A DNA stretch of 64,000 nt from Marthasterias glacialis. Lineage: Eukaryota > Echinodermata > Asteroidea > Forcipulatida > Asteriidae. Positions 1-10,361 of this stretch are shown here, one piece after another. The stretch's first letter is position 1. Each line of letters opens with the position of its first letter. The translations under genes and the position numbers were made by a program. The notes under the pieces are model-generated. The model saw only the letters and a list, made by a program, of their open reading frames with translations. It was not told the origin of the DNA and did no database searches. The stretch is from contig OU452229.1 of assembly GCA_911728455.2 (NCBI GenBank), positions 2,299,001 through 2,363,000 of the forward strand, read 5' to 3'.

Positions 1-837
1 CTGAAATCTTGAAACAAATTCTTTTAAAATTTGTTACCAATAGGCTATACAGCACTCCACTGATTGGAAGTACAACCCAACTGTATGTACATGTACCTTT
101 ATGCCCAGACAAAATTCAGACAGTGTTTTTGTTGCCATACAAGTCTGAATGCACCCTTGCGTGCAGTTATGGGAACCAAGCTGTCAAATGACATTGACAT
201 TGCTCAGTGCAATGGCGTGGAAAACAACACTGTGTTTTCACATCGCCTGGGCAGATTCAGAAGTACCTCTACCTCAGAGAGACTTTCTGATTGAATGAAA
301 ACTAAAGAAAAATTTTGGTTTTCCACCAAAAATTTAAAGTTTCCCGGTGTTTTTATCGACGTGATCAACTGAAGTGGCCATTTGGTTCTCTCATTCCTGC
401 ACCGTGACAAGGCCTCATGGGAGTATTTCTACATTTTCTGTGTAAAACTCAACGGAGATAAGTTATGGATTATGCATGCGGTTTTCTTTAAACAAATCAG
501 AAGAGAAAATGTAAGGAAAACAATATGACTGCTCCACAAGATGATAAAGGCAAGCTAGGAAGTATGTACATAAATGTCTGGCTACTTCATGCCCCTCGAC
601 TACTAAAGGCTAGTTTTCATGAGCACATGTTTCATTTCCGTCACGGCAACACCTCATCAACACTCATTTCTCGGACGTTGATCAGCCGTAGGCACACTAC
701 ATCAGTTTGGGTTGGGTGTTAGGTACTACGTATATATGTAGTACCGAAAATCCTTTTTGCTGCAATACAATCCACCTTCTTAAGCTACATTATTCCTTTC
801 CTTTTAGAGTCAACATCTTATCTCAAAGATTACATAT
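1..837. other. No gene seen, left edge
   Basis: AT-rich DNA with short open frames that show no family resemblance and no usable splice context. A minus frame at 204-410 was considered and rejected. Nothing else can be supported here. Confidence 0.5.
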
Positions 838-1208
838 TTAAAGCCCCAGCTCAACATTGGTAAACTGACTGTAAATGTTTCCATTCTTTACATAAATCAA
901 GATATTTGTAATAAAACCATCCTGTGAAAATGTCAACTCATTTCGTTGTTTCGTTTGCGAGAAAAACAGTAAAAATGCACTCAGCATTTTTATACGCATT
1001 CCTTCAGGCAGAGTTTTCCTCTCACCGAGATGAAAACTATTTTTTTAGTCTTATTTCATTTATTATTTAAAAACGATAACACTTCAGGCAGAAATATTTC
1101 AACGAAAGTTTTCTAGCATTATTACATGTATCTTGATACCATGTAACGTATGTAAATCTGTGAACATTTATGTTTTTCTTCTTACTAATGTTGAGCTGGT
1201 GCTTTAAA
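838..1208. mobile_element. MITE-like inverted-repeat element, family A copy 1
   Basis: The element begins near TTTAAAGCCCCAGCTC and ends in GAGCTGGTGCTTTAAA, giving terminal inverted repeats of about 24 bp (CCCAGCTCAACATTGGTAA against the reverse complement of TTACTAATGTTGAGCTGG). A second copy lies at 43338-43701 and a strongly diverged relative at about 8960-9212. The interior has no coding frame, so it is non-autonomous. The palindromic TTTAAA at both ends may contain the target duplication; the superfamily is not identifiable by eye. Confidence 0.75.
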
Positions 1209-1519
1209 GGTGTTGATTTTTCTGTCACATTCGAATATTATATTTCTGACAATTGACGATTATATCAATGGACTTAGGAAAAAATCATCAAAATTAACTA
1301 CTACTGTGTACATGTACTTTCAAATTGAACACAATTTAGAAATATCCTCATCAGTCAATTTGTAGATGGATAGCTGTATTTTGAAAAATGCAAATTAAAC
1401 ATTTGATAAAACAAAAAGTAAATTTATGTCAGTAATTAAATTACACTAAAAAGGTTTTCAAGTCTCTCTTCTTTTTATGAAAAATTAGAGGCAAATTCTT
1501 GTGGAAAATGTCCACACAT

Positions 1520-2085
1520 CAATCATTTGAGTGCATTTGTAACTCATTGTTTATACGACATTACATGTATACCGGATCAAAGATAAGAACTAAAAGTGTA
1601 GATTTGTTGCATTTGTAACTCATTGTTTATTTATAAGACTTTACACATAATCAAAGATAAGAATTGATAACATAGATTTGTTGCATTTGTACCTCATTGT
1701 TTTTTAAGACATTACCTGTAGACTGGATCAAAGACAAGAATTGATAGCATAGATTTGTTGCATTTGTAACTCATTGTTTATTTATAAGACTTTACACATA
1801 ATCAAAGATAAGAATTGATAACATACATGTAGATTTGTTGCATTTGTACCTCATTGTTTTTTAAGACGTTACCTGTAGACTGGATCAAAGACAAGAATTG
1901 ATGGCATAGATTTGTTGCATTTGTAACTCATTGTTTATAAGACATTACATGTACAGCTGTACATGTAGACTGGATCCAAGATAAGAATTTATAGCATAGA
2001 TTTGTTGCATTTGTAACTTATTGGTTAAGACATTACACAAGGATCAAAGATAAGATATGAAAGCATAGATTTGTTCAGGGAAAGT
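1520..2085. repeat. Tandem repeat, about 77-bp unit with a dimeric higher-order pattern
   Basis: The string GATTTGTTGCATTTGTA or a close variant recurs at 1601, 1675, 1752, 1832, 1909 and 1999, and a truncated GATTTGTT at 2069, so units are 70-90 bp and mostly 74-80 bp. Two unit types alternate: one carries TTATAAGACTTTACACATAATC (1629, again near 1790) and the other TTAAGACATTACCTGTAGAC (1704) with its variant TTAAGACGTTACCTG (1861). The array therefore grew at least once by duplication of a dimer of about 157 bp. No coding frame spans it. Confidence 0.85.
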
Positions 2086-2689
2086 TAGCCAAAATATGTA
2101 GATCTCAAGTCACATGAATAGGTCTGTTTTATTTAAAAAAATAAATAAATAAAAAAATATAAAAAAAAACATCCTTGTATTCCTTCAAGAGTCAAGCTTA
2201 TAACAGCTAATGCAATGCATGCTCATAGGTAAAATCACAATGTGCTGCCGACCAAATATTATGATTAATAATGTCCAATATCTGTAATTTCCATGGCAAC
2301 AAGGACGGGAAAGAGAATATACAAAGCATAAAACAGGTCTGCGTGTACTTTATAGCTGAGCTTAGTAACCTGATGAGTCGGCTGCTTCTAGATTTTCGTC
2401 ATGTATGAGTCATTTCGGAAAGAATACTATTTTGACTCTTCACAGCGTCATGTGTTCAGTTCCTCTTCCAGAAGTTTCCTTCCTACATCTACTTCTTCAA
2501 TTACCTGTTGAACTTCAGGAGGGTTTCAGTGGGAACTTTATCTAGGTCAAATATTCAGACACACACAAAATGAAAATAGTAGGCCGACTTAACTTTCTGC
2601 ATTTTACAGGTTAATGTATTATTTTGTTTATTAAGAGAATTTTTACATTTTTTCCATCATTTAGTTTTCAATAAAACACATGATTTTGC

Positions 2690-3107
2690 CGTGTCGTGGC
2701 CGAGCGGTTAAGAGCACAAGACTCAAGCTCTGGTGTTTCTGATCTGCAGAGTGTGGGTTCGAGTCCCGGTCTTGACACTTGTGTCCTTAAGCAAGACACT
2801 TGACCATTTTTGCTCCGTCCTTCGGATGGGACGTAAAGCCGTTGGTCCCGTGTGTTGTGTAATGCACACAAAAAAAAACAGTACACTTATCGTAAAGAGA
2901 AGGGGTTTGCCCCGGTGTTTCTGGCATGGTCTGGCAGCAATATGCACCACCTCACCTTGTATCCCTTTCAAGGTGTTGTTTTATGGTTGCTTCGTCTCAT
3001 AAAATCGTTCGTAACAATCTCCACTCCACCAGATTTGATAATTCGGCGCCAGGAGTGTCATTATTTATGACAGACATGGCACATTATAAATGTACAGTAT
3101 TATTATC
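2690..3107 (+). mobile_element. tRNA-Leu-derived SINE, copy 1
   Basis: The 5' head resembles tRNA-Leu(CAA). It has the A-box-like GTGGCCGAGCGGTTAAG, an anticodon region GACTCAAGCTC, and a near-perfect B box GGGTTCGAGTCCC at about 2757-2769. A tRNA-unrelated body follows with TTCGGATGGGACGTAAAGCC and GGCGCCAGGAGTGTCA, ending in a short ATT-rich tail near 3107. Closely similar copies lie at 3971-4381 and 52236-52613. Short open frames on either strand are by-products of the SINE. Confidence 0.88.
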
Positions 3108-3970
3108 CGAACGACCTGAGACATGTAAAATACAGATTTTCAAGAAAATGGTTTATGATTTGTCTCAAGATTTTTTGCTGGTTGTCTGCTTGTTTCAAAT
3201 ACAGCAATAGAAATAAACAGCAATAGGTATTGTGTTCTTCAGATGCTATTTTCTTGAATGTCAGTATTTCATAGGGTAATATTTCTCTGCTTTTGAGACC
3301 AGTGGGACAGAGCAAACCATCCCCATCTTCTTGACCTCAAACCCCCTAGTGTTAAAAAAACATGCAGCATTTGTTATAAAGCATAAATTAGTATTCGAAA
3401 GAGATTGACAGTCCAGTCTACAGAAAAGACCAATCCAGTAAGCCCCGCCCTCCCCCCTTACGTGTTGACCAATCACAGCCTTGGCTACGCCACTGAAAGT
3501 CCTACATAAACTTCCAAAATCCTATTGGAAAATGTAAACATGCGTACCTTAATACATGTAGCGCGCACGTTCATGGCGTGCGGTGTGGCATAGAAGAGAC
3601 GCACATTGTGCTAGCCACGTGTACAGTGATGATGAAGCCAATGCTGTGATTGGTCTTTATGCAGATTAGCTAGCCCACTTATTTAAAAACCACTGTTGCA
3701 AGAAGATTAAAACTATTCAGGCAAACTTTTCATGTTGTGATCGAGCCCTATTTTTAAGCTTGTTGTACAATAACTATTTCCACTGAATTTTCACTGAGTT
3801 TTCACCAGGTCTGCATCATTATTGACACAGGTCGAATCTTTCATAAACAGGAAGAGGTGACCGGGTGCTAAATCAGGTCACAGGAAATGGTCCAATGAGC
3901 ATGTGTACATCGGCCTCAGTTCACCAATGTTGAGCTCAGCTGGGGCTATGTGACAAGTTATCTGGAACTG
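3108..3970. other. Intergenic, with a short dispersed repeat
   Basis: No gene is seen. At about 3420-3500 a segment containing TTACGTGTTGACCAATCACA and GCCTTGGCTA matches a segment at about 61424-61490, so it is a dispersed repeat of at least 70 bp. At about 3930 a fragment with TGAGCTCAGCTGGGGCT recalls the end of MITE family A. Confidence 0.5.
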
Positions 3971-4381
3971 TGGCGTGTCGTGGCCGAGCGGATAAGAACA
4001 CCGGACTCAAGCTCTGGTGTCTCTGATCAGCAGAGTGTGGGTTCGAGTCCTGGTCGTGACACTTGTGTCCTTAAGCAAGACACTTAACCATTATTGCTGC
4101 GTCCTTCGGATGGGACGTAAAGCCGTAGGTCCCGTGTGTTGTGTAATGCACGTAAAAGAACCCAGTGCACTTATCGAAAAGAGAAGGGGTTCGCCCCGGT
4201 GTTCCTGGTTTGATCGGCAGCAGATTGCGCCACAGCACCTTGTAAACCGTTACATGGTGCTAAAGGAACAGGTCTCATACTACATAACTCCGAATACCTT
4301 GCAAGATAAATACTGTGCATGCGCCAGGAGTGTCAATTCTGACAGACATGGCGCGGTATAAATGTTCAATATTATTATTAT
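3971..4381 (+). mobile_element. tRNA-Leu-derived SINE, copy 2 (best preserved)
   Basis: Full-length copy: tRNA-like head with GTGGCCGAGCGGATAAG and B box GGGTTCGAGTCC, then a body with GGATGGGACGTAAAGCCGTA and GCGCCAGGAGTGTCAATTC, and an (ATT)n tail at about 4365-4381. It lies less than 900 bp from copy 1 in the same orientation. The 114-residue open frame at 4017-4361 is SINE sequence read through, not a gene. Confidence 0.9.
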
Positions 4382-4490
4382 TAGGAAAATAGCCATAGCT
4401 TCGGTGGTGTAAAACACCATGAGCGCGGTTGCTTGGATTGTGCATGTAATTTGCCGAATGGTGTATGTGTGTTTGTATGTGTCTGTATGC

Positions 4491-4667
4491 TATAGACCTT
4501 ATGCATTGACGTCATCACGCCACCATCTTAGAGGTAAATCGATGATGTAACAATGGAAACGAAGAGATTTGTACGCGCGGCGCACAGGATTGGCCAATGA
4601 ACAACCTCATTTTGACCTCTAGACGAGGGCGCCCTACTCAAATGACGTCATGTGCATAAGGTCTATT
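4491..4667. mobile_element. MITE-like element, family B copy 1
   Basis: It starts with TATAGACCTTATGCATTGAC and ends in GTCATGTGCATAAGGTCTAT, giving terminal inverted repeats of about 25 bp that contain GACGTCAT. Interior landmarks are GCCACCATCTTAGAGGTAAA, TGGCCAATGA and GAGGGCGCCCTACTC. A second copy at 6011-6188 is about the same length. No coding frame is present. Confidence 0.85.
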
Positions 4668-4811
4668 GGAACTCCTCTCTGGATTCTGAATCAAACCTCG
4701 CGAAATGTTTCTATCAGTTTCATCCTCAACCTCGCCGTTCAGAATAGATCGAGATATGAGCGAAAAACTCCCGCAAATCAAATCCTGTGAAAGGCCTTGC
4801 GCTTTTAAGCT

Positions 4812-4975
4812 TTTTGTAAAGTAGCCCATGGGGCTAGTAAACTTGCTCCCAAGAAGTTTTTGTTGCCCAAATTTTAAACATGTAATGTCATCAATGTAGA
4901 TTCCTGATACTAATGGTAGCGATCACAACCAGTTTAACGGTCAAATGAAGTTACACTCACACACTCAAAAATAAA
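4812..4975 (+). repeat. Dispersed repeat, family C copy 1
   Basis: The segment from AAGCTTTTTGTAAAGTAGCC through ACTAATGGTAGCGATCACAA to AGTTACACTCACACACTCAA reappears in reverse complement at about 46267-46436. The two copies are diverged but collinear, so this is an interspersed repeat of about 165 bp with no visible coding potential. Confidence 0.7.
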
Positions 4976-5570
4976 TCAACACATTTCTAAATGTACTATT
5001 CACATCTAAAAAGGAAGAATGAGCATTGTAAACAAGTATTGTTGCACAGTTTTTAGTAGCCCAAAGGGCAAGTTGAGAAGTGTTGTTTACTGGCCCATAA
5101 CAGTTTTTACAATAACAATGTGCGCCGGGCTAGTGCTAAGCTGAGCCCTGCTGTAAACAAATGCCTTGCAGACACAACGCCTTGTACACTGCCTTTTTCA
5201 CTGTTGGTATGGGCTGCATGTTTCTAGCTGCATGCAATGTGTATAACAACACTTATGAAATTAACTCAACTACATTGTAGCTTACTGCCAAATTAAAAAT
5301 TAACTGGGCTAGCCCCGCGTGTATCTGGGGTTTGCATACAAGTACGAAACAAATGGGAGGACGTGGGATGGTACGAAGCGTCTTGTAAAATGTACAAAAC
5401 ATCCAAGGTACGAAGTGACCTGACACCGTTTTAAGTCACCTTGGGATTTCGATTATCACAGCTGATCAATGACTATGTCTCCAAGCAAATTTTAATCCTC
5501 TATTCTGATTGGTTGATCCATGGCAACAGTTTGATTCACTATAGGGCAAAAATGCCGTATCTGGCTGCCA
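4976..5570. other. No gene seen
   Basis: Intergenic. Short phrases such as GGGCTAGCCC recur near 5300, but no open frame, RNA or clear element boundary can be supported. Confidence 0.45.
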
Positions 5571-5885
5571 CTTTATCTCCCTTAATTTAAGTCAAATTGT
5601 ATCGTTACCTGTCTTGGAGAAAGGTTGACAGAATGTACACAGAGAGAAGCAGGCACTTTGAACAATTACAAAGTGTCGAAATCACGAAACATAAGCCAAT
5701 TTCATGTCTACTGTGGGCTTGACAACGCTACTCGCTAAATGCCATTTTGGTTCCTTTGGGCATGAATGCGCGAAATTTCCGGCTGAGCGATGAAATGTCC
5801 GCTTGAATTTTCTTTTTTATAGGTCAATAATTAGCATTTTAGCTACCAATTCCTCGAGAGGAATATTAAAAAAAGGGAAATAAAG
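5571..5885. mobile_element. MITE-like element, family D copy 1
   Basis: The ends are CTTTATCTCCCTTAA and AAAGGGAAATAAAG, an imperfect inverted pair. The interior (AGGTTGACAGAATGTACACA, ATTAGCATTTTAGCTACCAA) is collinear with a second copy at about 40188-40510. It is about 315 bp with no coding frame. Confidence 0.75.
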
Positions 5886-6010
5886 CCCAACATTTATTAC
5901 AAAATAACAAATCCCATAGAAAGTGGCAGTTGGATAAGAAAACCTTTCCCTATATTGCAGTGCACAGTACATATCAATCCCTGCATATTTTGCGCTGTTC
6001 TAATTCTGCG

Positions 6011-6188
6011 TATAGACTTTATGCATTGACGTCATCATGCCGCCATCTTAGAGGTAAAACGATGAATGCAACAATGGAAAACGCAGATTTATGTACGCGC
6101 AGCACACAGGATGGGCCAATGAGCAGCCTTCTTTTGACCTCTAACAGAGGGCGCCCTACTCCAATGACGTCATGTGCATACGGTCTAT
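6011..6188. mobile_element. MITE-like element, family B copy 2
   Basis: It matches the 4491-4667 element across its length: TATAGACTTTATGCATTGAC at the left, GTCATGTGCATACGGTCTAT at the right, and the same interior GCCGCCATCTTAGAGGTAAA and GAGGGCGCCCTACTC. Open frames on both strands here are element sequence. Confidence 0.85.
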
Positions 6189-6225
6189 TGCGCAAACTTG
6201 AATGCTTGGAGTTGAAGATGAATTT

Positions 6226-6362
6226 GTTAACTTGGAACCTGAAAAAATATTGAGTGTCTGCACATCCCATATCCAACATGTCCAACAAGGCTGAAGGCCG
6301 TGTTGGACATCGAGACTCAGAAGGGCTACATTTTTTTCATATTCCACTAGCACTTGCGTAAT
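6226..6362. repeat. Hairpin-bearing repeat related to 56398-56507
   Basis: TGTCCAACAAGGCTGAAGGC continues into GTGTTGGACA, forming a perfect short stem (TGTCCAACA with TGTTGGACA). The flanks GTCTGCACATCCCATATCC and TTTTTTCATATTCCACTAGC resemble the element at 56398-56507, so this looks like a decayed copy. It would lie in intron 1 of the gene starting at 6609. Confidence 0.5.
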
Positions 6363-6548
6363 AATAATTTATTAATGTGCTTTCCAATTAAACTGTAAAG
6401 TCTTAATATTATTACTATAGCCATAAACAATGCTTGACAACAAACAATTGCATTTTAATGCAATTAAAAAAAAATATTTTAATTCAAAGTTTCTTTGATT
6501 ATTTGAAACAATCAAAAGTGACCACAACAGAAAGAAACATATCATTAC

Positions 6549-6609
6549 CTCCAAGAATGAGAACGGAAGGTTTCAGCAAACTGCGTTGATCCTCATCTGG
6601 AGATGCCAT
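6549..6609 (-). CDS. First coding exon, possible NAD(P)-binding Rossmann-fold protein (partial)
   Basis: On the minus strand an ATG at 6609 in the context ACCACCATGG, a strong Kozak match, opens a 20-codon frame reading MASPDEDQRSLLKPSVLILG. It ends in phase 1 at a consensus donor, GGAG followed by GTAATG. The hydrophobic strand VLILG, with the next codon starting G, looks like the first beta strand and start of a GGxGxxG dinucleotide-binding loop of short-chain or epimerase-type dehydrogenases. That is inference from 20 residues. I looked for a GFIG-like continuation on the minus strand down to position 1 and found none, so the next exon is either beyond the left edge or too diverged to see. 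The exon could also be spurious; start context, donor and motif together argue for it. Confidence 0.4.
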
Positions 6610-6734
6610 GGTGGTTGACACCGTACCGTCCTTCTTAACAATTCGATGTTGCACTCGATCCTGACTGGGCTACGGGACGTGCCTGACTGACTGAGCTAGC
6701 TGAGCTGCAGCCCATGCCTTTAATGTGCGATTCA
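6610..6734 (-). promoter_or_regulatory. Probable 5' UTR and promoter side of the 6609 exon
   Basis: If the 6549-6609 exon is real, its 5' UTR and promoter fall here on the minus strand. The stretch is moderately GC-rich compared with its surroundings and has no TATA box in an obvious position. No specific site can be defended. Confidence 0.25.
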
Positions 6735-8115
6735 ATGTACACACGTTGTGCGCATTATAGGAATTTGCACAATCTGCAGATTGCGCACAATTTTGTCTAA
6801 TCTGCAAATTGAGCGCTCAATCTGCAGATTGGGCAGCTAGCTGATGGGAGTGGCTTATCTATTTTGCAAACCGTTCAGCCGGGTTGATGGCCTTCTCCTC
6901 TATCCTCCTCTCTCCTGCTCAAAGTCAGAGCATTATTGCTCCAAGAGGAGGACTGTTGTTGTATCATGATTTGGCGAAATGATGAGATTGAAACGAATCT
7001 TGAAAGTAGTGGCACTCGCTACTACTAGAGCCCCATTGTCACACGGTGTAACAAGTCAAGTTGAAGTTGATAGCCTTTTGTCAAGGCCTTCGTGGCTTAG
7101 ACAGCCATTACAGCGCGCACGACTAGTGGCCAGGCTAACCGCGAAGCAACTGCAACAAAGACTAAGTATCTTCGCTGTAGCCTTTCGTCAAGGCCTTCGT
7201 GGCTCAGACATCTGTTTAGCCGGCTACCCGGCTAGCCGCGAAGACCAAGTCAGCGCACACGCCCCAGTATTGGCTAAGCCATAGCCTCTTCTTCGCGGCT
7301 ACACAGCAGTGTCTAAGCCATGAGGGCCTTGACGAAAGGCTAGTTGATTGACCGCACGGGCCTGTTTTACTGGAACAGCTTTTCAGTAACGCATAATTGT
7401 TCCAGAAATATATATAATGAAAAATTATAAATGCTATAAAACCATGGAGACTGAGACTAGAAGTGAAATTGTACATGATACTACAGTATAATATAGGCTT
7501 CGAATGAGTACAGCCCCGCCCTAAAAACGGATCAACGCTATCGTGGAAGAGTGGGGGATTACCCTGGTTTTTCTGGTATACTCACACTGCAAGCACCTTT
7601 GTTTTATACACAGTAATGTTTCCTGAGGCTTGAGAGCTACAATGATATACTTATGAGGAATCTTTGGTTTTATTACCAGACATGTAAAATAACGATCATT
7701 TTAGGGTGGTAAAGGCAGTAACTATGGGTAATCAATTGATCCCCGTGCCCCACCCCCCCCCCCCCCCCCTCCGGGTGCGCCCTCCCCCCATTTGAAATCT
7801 GGACTTTTAAGATTAAAAATTATTAAAATTAATTTATATACAGTTTTAATCGGCCAAAAGTGCCCCCTAGGAAAAATGGTGCCCCCCCCCCTAAAATTTT
7901 ACTCTAGTTTGAGCGCTGTGGAAAATTGTGTTTGCATCATTTTTATTACAAGGCCTTTTTTTGAGGCAAATAATTGTAACACTGCTACTTACAAGGTCGA
8001 GCGCGCAATCAGGGACTTCCGAGCGCTACGCAATCTGAGGACTGTGCAAACCCTGCGGATTGTGCAAATTCCTAAAACGCGCTCAACATACGTTCTAGCA
8101 GTACACACACTTGCA
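6735..8115. repeat. Region bounded by an inverted pair of about 35-50 bp
   Basis: At about 6750-6785 the phrase TAGGAATTTGCACAATC is followed by TGCAG; its near-exact reverse complement (GATTGTGCAAATTCCTAAAA) is at about 8058-8077. GCGC-rich flanks also match in inverted orientation. The arms lie about 1.3 kb apart, so they may be the ends of one non-autonomous element that has itself received the 7071-7342 repeat. Next to the left arm, AATCTGCAGATTG and variants repeat three times at 6769-6834. No transposase frame lies between the arms. Confidence 0.45.
7071..7342. mobile_element. MITE-like family E: TAGCCTTTCGTCAAGGCC ends
   Basis: TAGCCTTTTGTCAAGGCC occurs at 7071 and TAGCCTTTCGTCAAGGCC at 7178, both followed by TTCGTGGCT(T/C)AGAC. 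The reverse complement, GGGCCTTGACGAAAGGCTA, ends at about 7342. This is an inverted-repeat element of about 165 bp (7178-7342) plus an extra forward end 107 bp to its left. A related element with the same ends spans 48013-48435. The 101-residue plus frame over this region is the repeat read through. Confidence 0.7.
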
Positions 8116-8264
8116 GGCAGCAGACAGATTACAGATGAGAAGATAACGATGATGACCGGATCGAACCATAAAGGAACAGAGTAAAATCATCTCTATGATC
8201 GAACCCCCGGTGACGTAACTGAGACGTCATTGGGGAAGTGGGGGAAGGCAATTGGGGCAAAGAC
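7343..8264. other. No gene seen; low-complexity C tract
   Basis: It contains a poly-C run at about 7751-7769 and a second shorter one near 7886. A 130-residue open frame at 7792-8184 crosses this low-complexity sequence and the right arm of the inverted pair, and shows no recognisable protein character. Confidence 0.45.
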
Positions 8265-8452
8265 CAGTGGCGTAACTGGATACTTTCATTTAGGGGGCGG
8301 GTGGAGGGAAGACATGAAAAAATCTGGGGGTCTACGTAAGAAGGTGTCCAAGACAATACATGATTGCTGTCAACTTAGTTGATAGTTGATACCAAACCAT
8401 ACCAGCCCCTTCCCCATGCCATCCCCACCCATGGTCACGCCACTGATTGGAC
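8265..8452. mobile_element. MITE-like element with CAGTGGCGTA ends
   Basis: The left end CAGTGGCGTAACTGG and the right end GTCACGCCACTGATTGG form a short inverted pair around a G-rich then C-rich interior. CAGTGGCGTA-type ends are typical of hAT-like non-autonomous elements in many animals; that assignment is by recall of the motif only. A related fragment, CAGCGGCGTAGCAAGG, lies at about 17698. Confidence 0.55.
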
Positions 8453-8959
8453 CGGCAGCGTGCAGACTGGTATGGGCTGCCATCGGGCAAACAAGCAGAA
8501 GTCAAACTGTCTTTGGAATCATCCTGGGCGTGTTTAGTAATGGATAATAGAGAAAGGCGTTTCATAAAAAAAAGTCTTAGACTAGTACAAGGTGGTGTTT
8601 AAAAGTAACCTACTTTGGTAATAAAACCCTTTAAAAATGCTTTTAAAGGTGACCTTTGGAACTCCAGGATAGGCCAAGCATTAGTTTTCTTACAGGGTTC
8701 ACAAAAACAAATTTTACGACAGAAAGGGACCATTCTATAGCATCAAAAAAGGGAGACAGTCAAGTTACAGTTACGTCTCATTAACTCGGTATAAATACTG
8801 CAGCATCATAAGTTTCATTTGCGTAGCCAATACGCCATCTATCGGTGACTTTCATACAATGAATAGGTGATCCAATAGAGATTTGTTTTCTCGTGCAATA
8901 ACCTTCTGCAAACAACTTACATTAGTAATTCGTTAAAGACTGGCATCCAACATTTATAT

Positions 8960-9212
8960 GATAAACATGAAATAACAAACTTGTGAAAGTGTCGGCCCAA
9001 TCGGTCATCGGGGTCATGTTAGGCCTATATGTTTCAGTGTTCGCCAACGTCAAGTTTGGAACTCGCAAGATCAAAACTATATAATTGTTTCACTCATTTC
9101 TCAAGAAACTTTAGCATTTCCAGCGAAAATACTTCAAGGGAAGTTTTCAACCATGGCCGTCTTTATACCATGCAAATGTGGAACATCTATACTTTCAGTC
9201 TTAACCAATGTT
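8960..9212. repeat. Diverged relative of MITE family A
   Basis: The right half (GCATTTCCAGCGAAAATACT, CTTTATACCATGCAAATGTG, AACCAATGTTG) aligns by eye with the right half of the elements at 838 and 43338. The left half is barely alignable. It is an old copy. Confidence 0.4.
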
Positions 9213-9383
9213 GTGTTCTACCCCTTATTTGCGGAACTTTTGTAATGCAATAATCTTTGTAATAATTAACGAACTTTATTTTTGTATGTTAAGCCTTTTT
9301 ATTTTGTTGGTTTGCCATTTTTTGCCGCCGATGGCACGTCTTGTTTACTATAGCGTCTTGCTCAACAGTGGTCACCCCCCCCC

Positions 9384-9470
9384 AAAAAAAAAAACAAACA
9401 AACAAACAAACAAACAAACAGACAGACAGACAGACAGACAAACAAACAAGCAAACAAACAAACTGAACCC
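9384..9470. repeat. (AAAC)n/(AGAC)n microsatellite
   Basis: After short C and A runs come AAAC repeats, a block of five AGAC repeats at 9421-9440, then AAAC again. Frames read through it on both strands and give repetitive peptides that are not proteins. Confidence 0.95.
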
Positions 9471-9474
9471 ACAA

Positions 9475-10291
9475 ACAAATAACAACAGAAAAATAGCTGT
9501 ATGATGTTCGTAAACATCCATTCACCACGCTTGCAGCGATGAAAGACAATACACCATACCCATAATCATTTTGAACAAGACTGAAAAAGATTCTACATCA
9601 TAACCAATATGAACCATTATTAAGAGAATTACAAAAATATATATATAATTTTAGAAGGTAAAAAGTTCTTTAAATTTTACTGTTGCACGTCATCAGTCAG
9701 CGAGATAATGTAGGACTATTCCATCTTTCTCTTCCACTTACTGCTCATGAAATTATCTCTGATATTAAAGGTGTAGAAGCCTATGGGTCTACATGATAGG
9801 AAATAATCGGGGGAATATTGTTCAAAAAGTTTTTAGTCTAAAAGCTTGGATTTTTTTTTTTATAAATAATGGTAGTATCAATTATTCTGGGATTGAAAAT
9901 AATAATTGTGTCCACATGCAACGCTGCCTCCAACGCTCGATTTTGCTTATTTTTTATCTGCAAAGTGATGAAAGACTAAACAATAATAGTGCGTCTTTAA
10001 TTAAAACTAATTCGGGGAAATTTTCTTCTCGTAATCATTCGGAATGTATTCGACAATGATCCAATTTACTGGAACGCTGCTGACGTCCTTTATAAACCGG
10101 AATTGTTACAATTTTATCTGTAAAACAAACACCCACCCTGCCCACTGCTGATACCCTCTTGTATTGTGAAATTAACTCCAAAGTTCACAACTCTGTCACG
10201 GGACGGCCTTTTTTGATAAAACGTACCCAATCACACAAAATCAGTGTTTCGTTATTTTTGGAGGCCATTTTTGTTTTCGTATGAAATCAAC
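9475..10291. other. Upstream region of the small membrane-protein gene
   Basis: No gene is seen. An 88-residue plus frame at 9793-10059 has no recognisable features. A CCAAT motif occurs at about 10229, some 60 bp before the ATG at 10292, and could belong to the promoter of the next gene. No TATA box is placed convincingly. Confidence 0.35.
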
Positions 10292-10361
10292 ATGTTTCCA
10301 CCTGGGCGTTGTTTGTTGTTGTTTTGGCTGATGTTAGGCTATGCAATCAGCATTTTCAGTG
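10292..10361 (+). CDS. Exon 1 of the six-cysteine protein: signal peptide
   Basis: It starts at the ATG at 10292 and encodes MFPPGRCLLLFWLMLG and the rest of the signal peptide, ending in phase 1 before GTATGT. The ATG at 10281 is in another frame and reaches a stop after 16 codons, so 10292 is preferred. Confidence 0.75.

Noticed and set aside
1520..2085. Possible CRISPR-like array (regular repeats)
   Set aside because: Spacers are not unique; the whole unit is repeated, so it is a simple tandem repeat in a eukaryotic genome.
2694..2775. Candidate tRNA-Leu gene
   Set aside because: The head is followed by a SINE body in several copies and stem positions are degenerate.
4017..4361. 114-codon plus-strand frame
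   Set aside because: Lies wholly within the tRNA-Leu-derived SINE; the same frame partly exists in the 2690 and 52236 copies.
7792..8184. 130-codon plus-strand frame
   Set aside because: Crosses low-complexity sequence and one arm of an inverted pair, with no domain or splice context.
9289..9549. Frames rich in Val-Cys-Leu or Lys-Gln-Thr repeats on the two strands
   Set aside because: They are translations of the AAAC/AGAC microsatellite.
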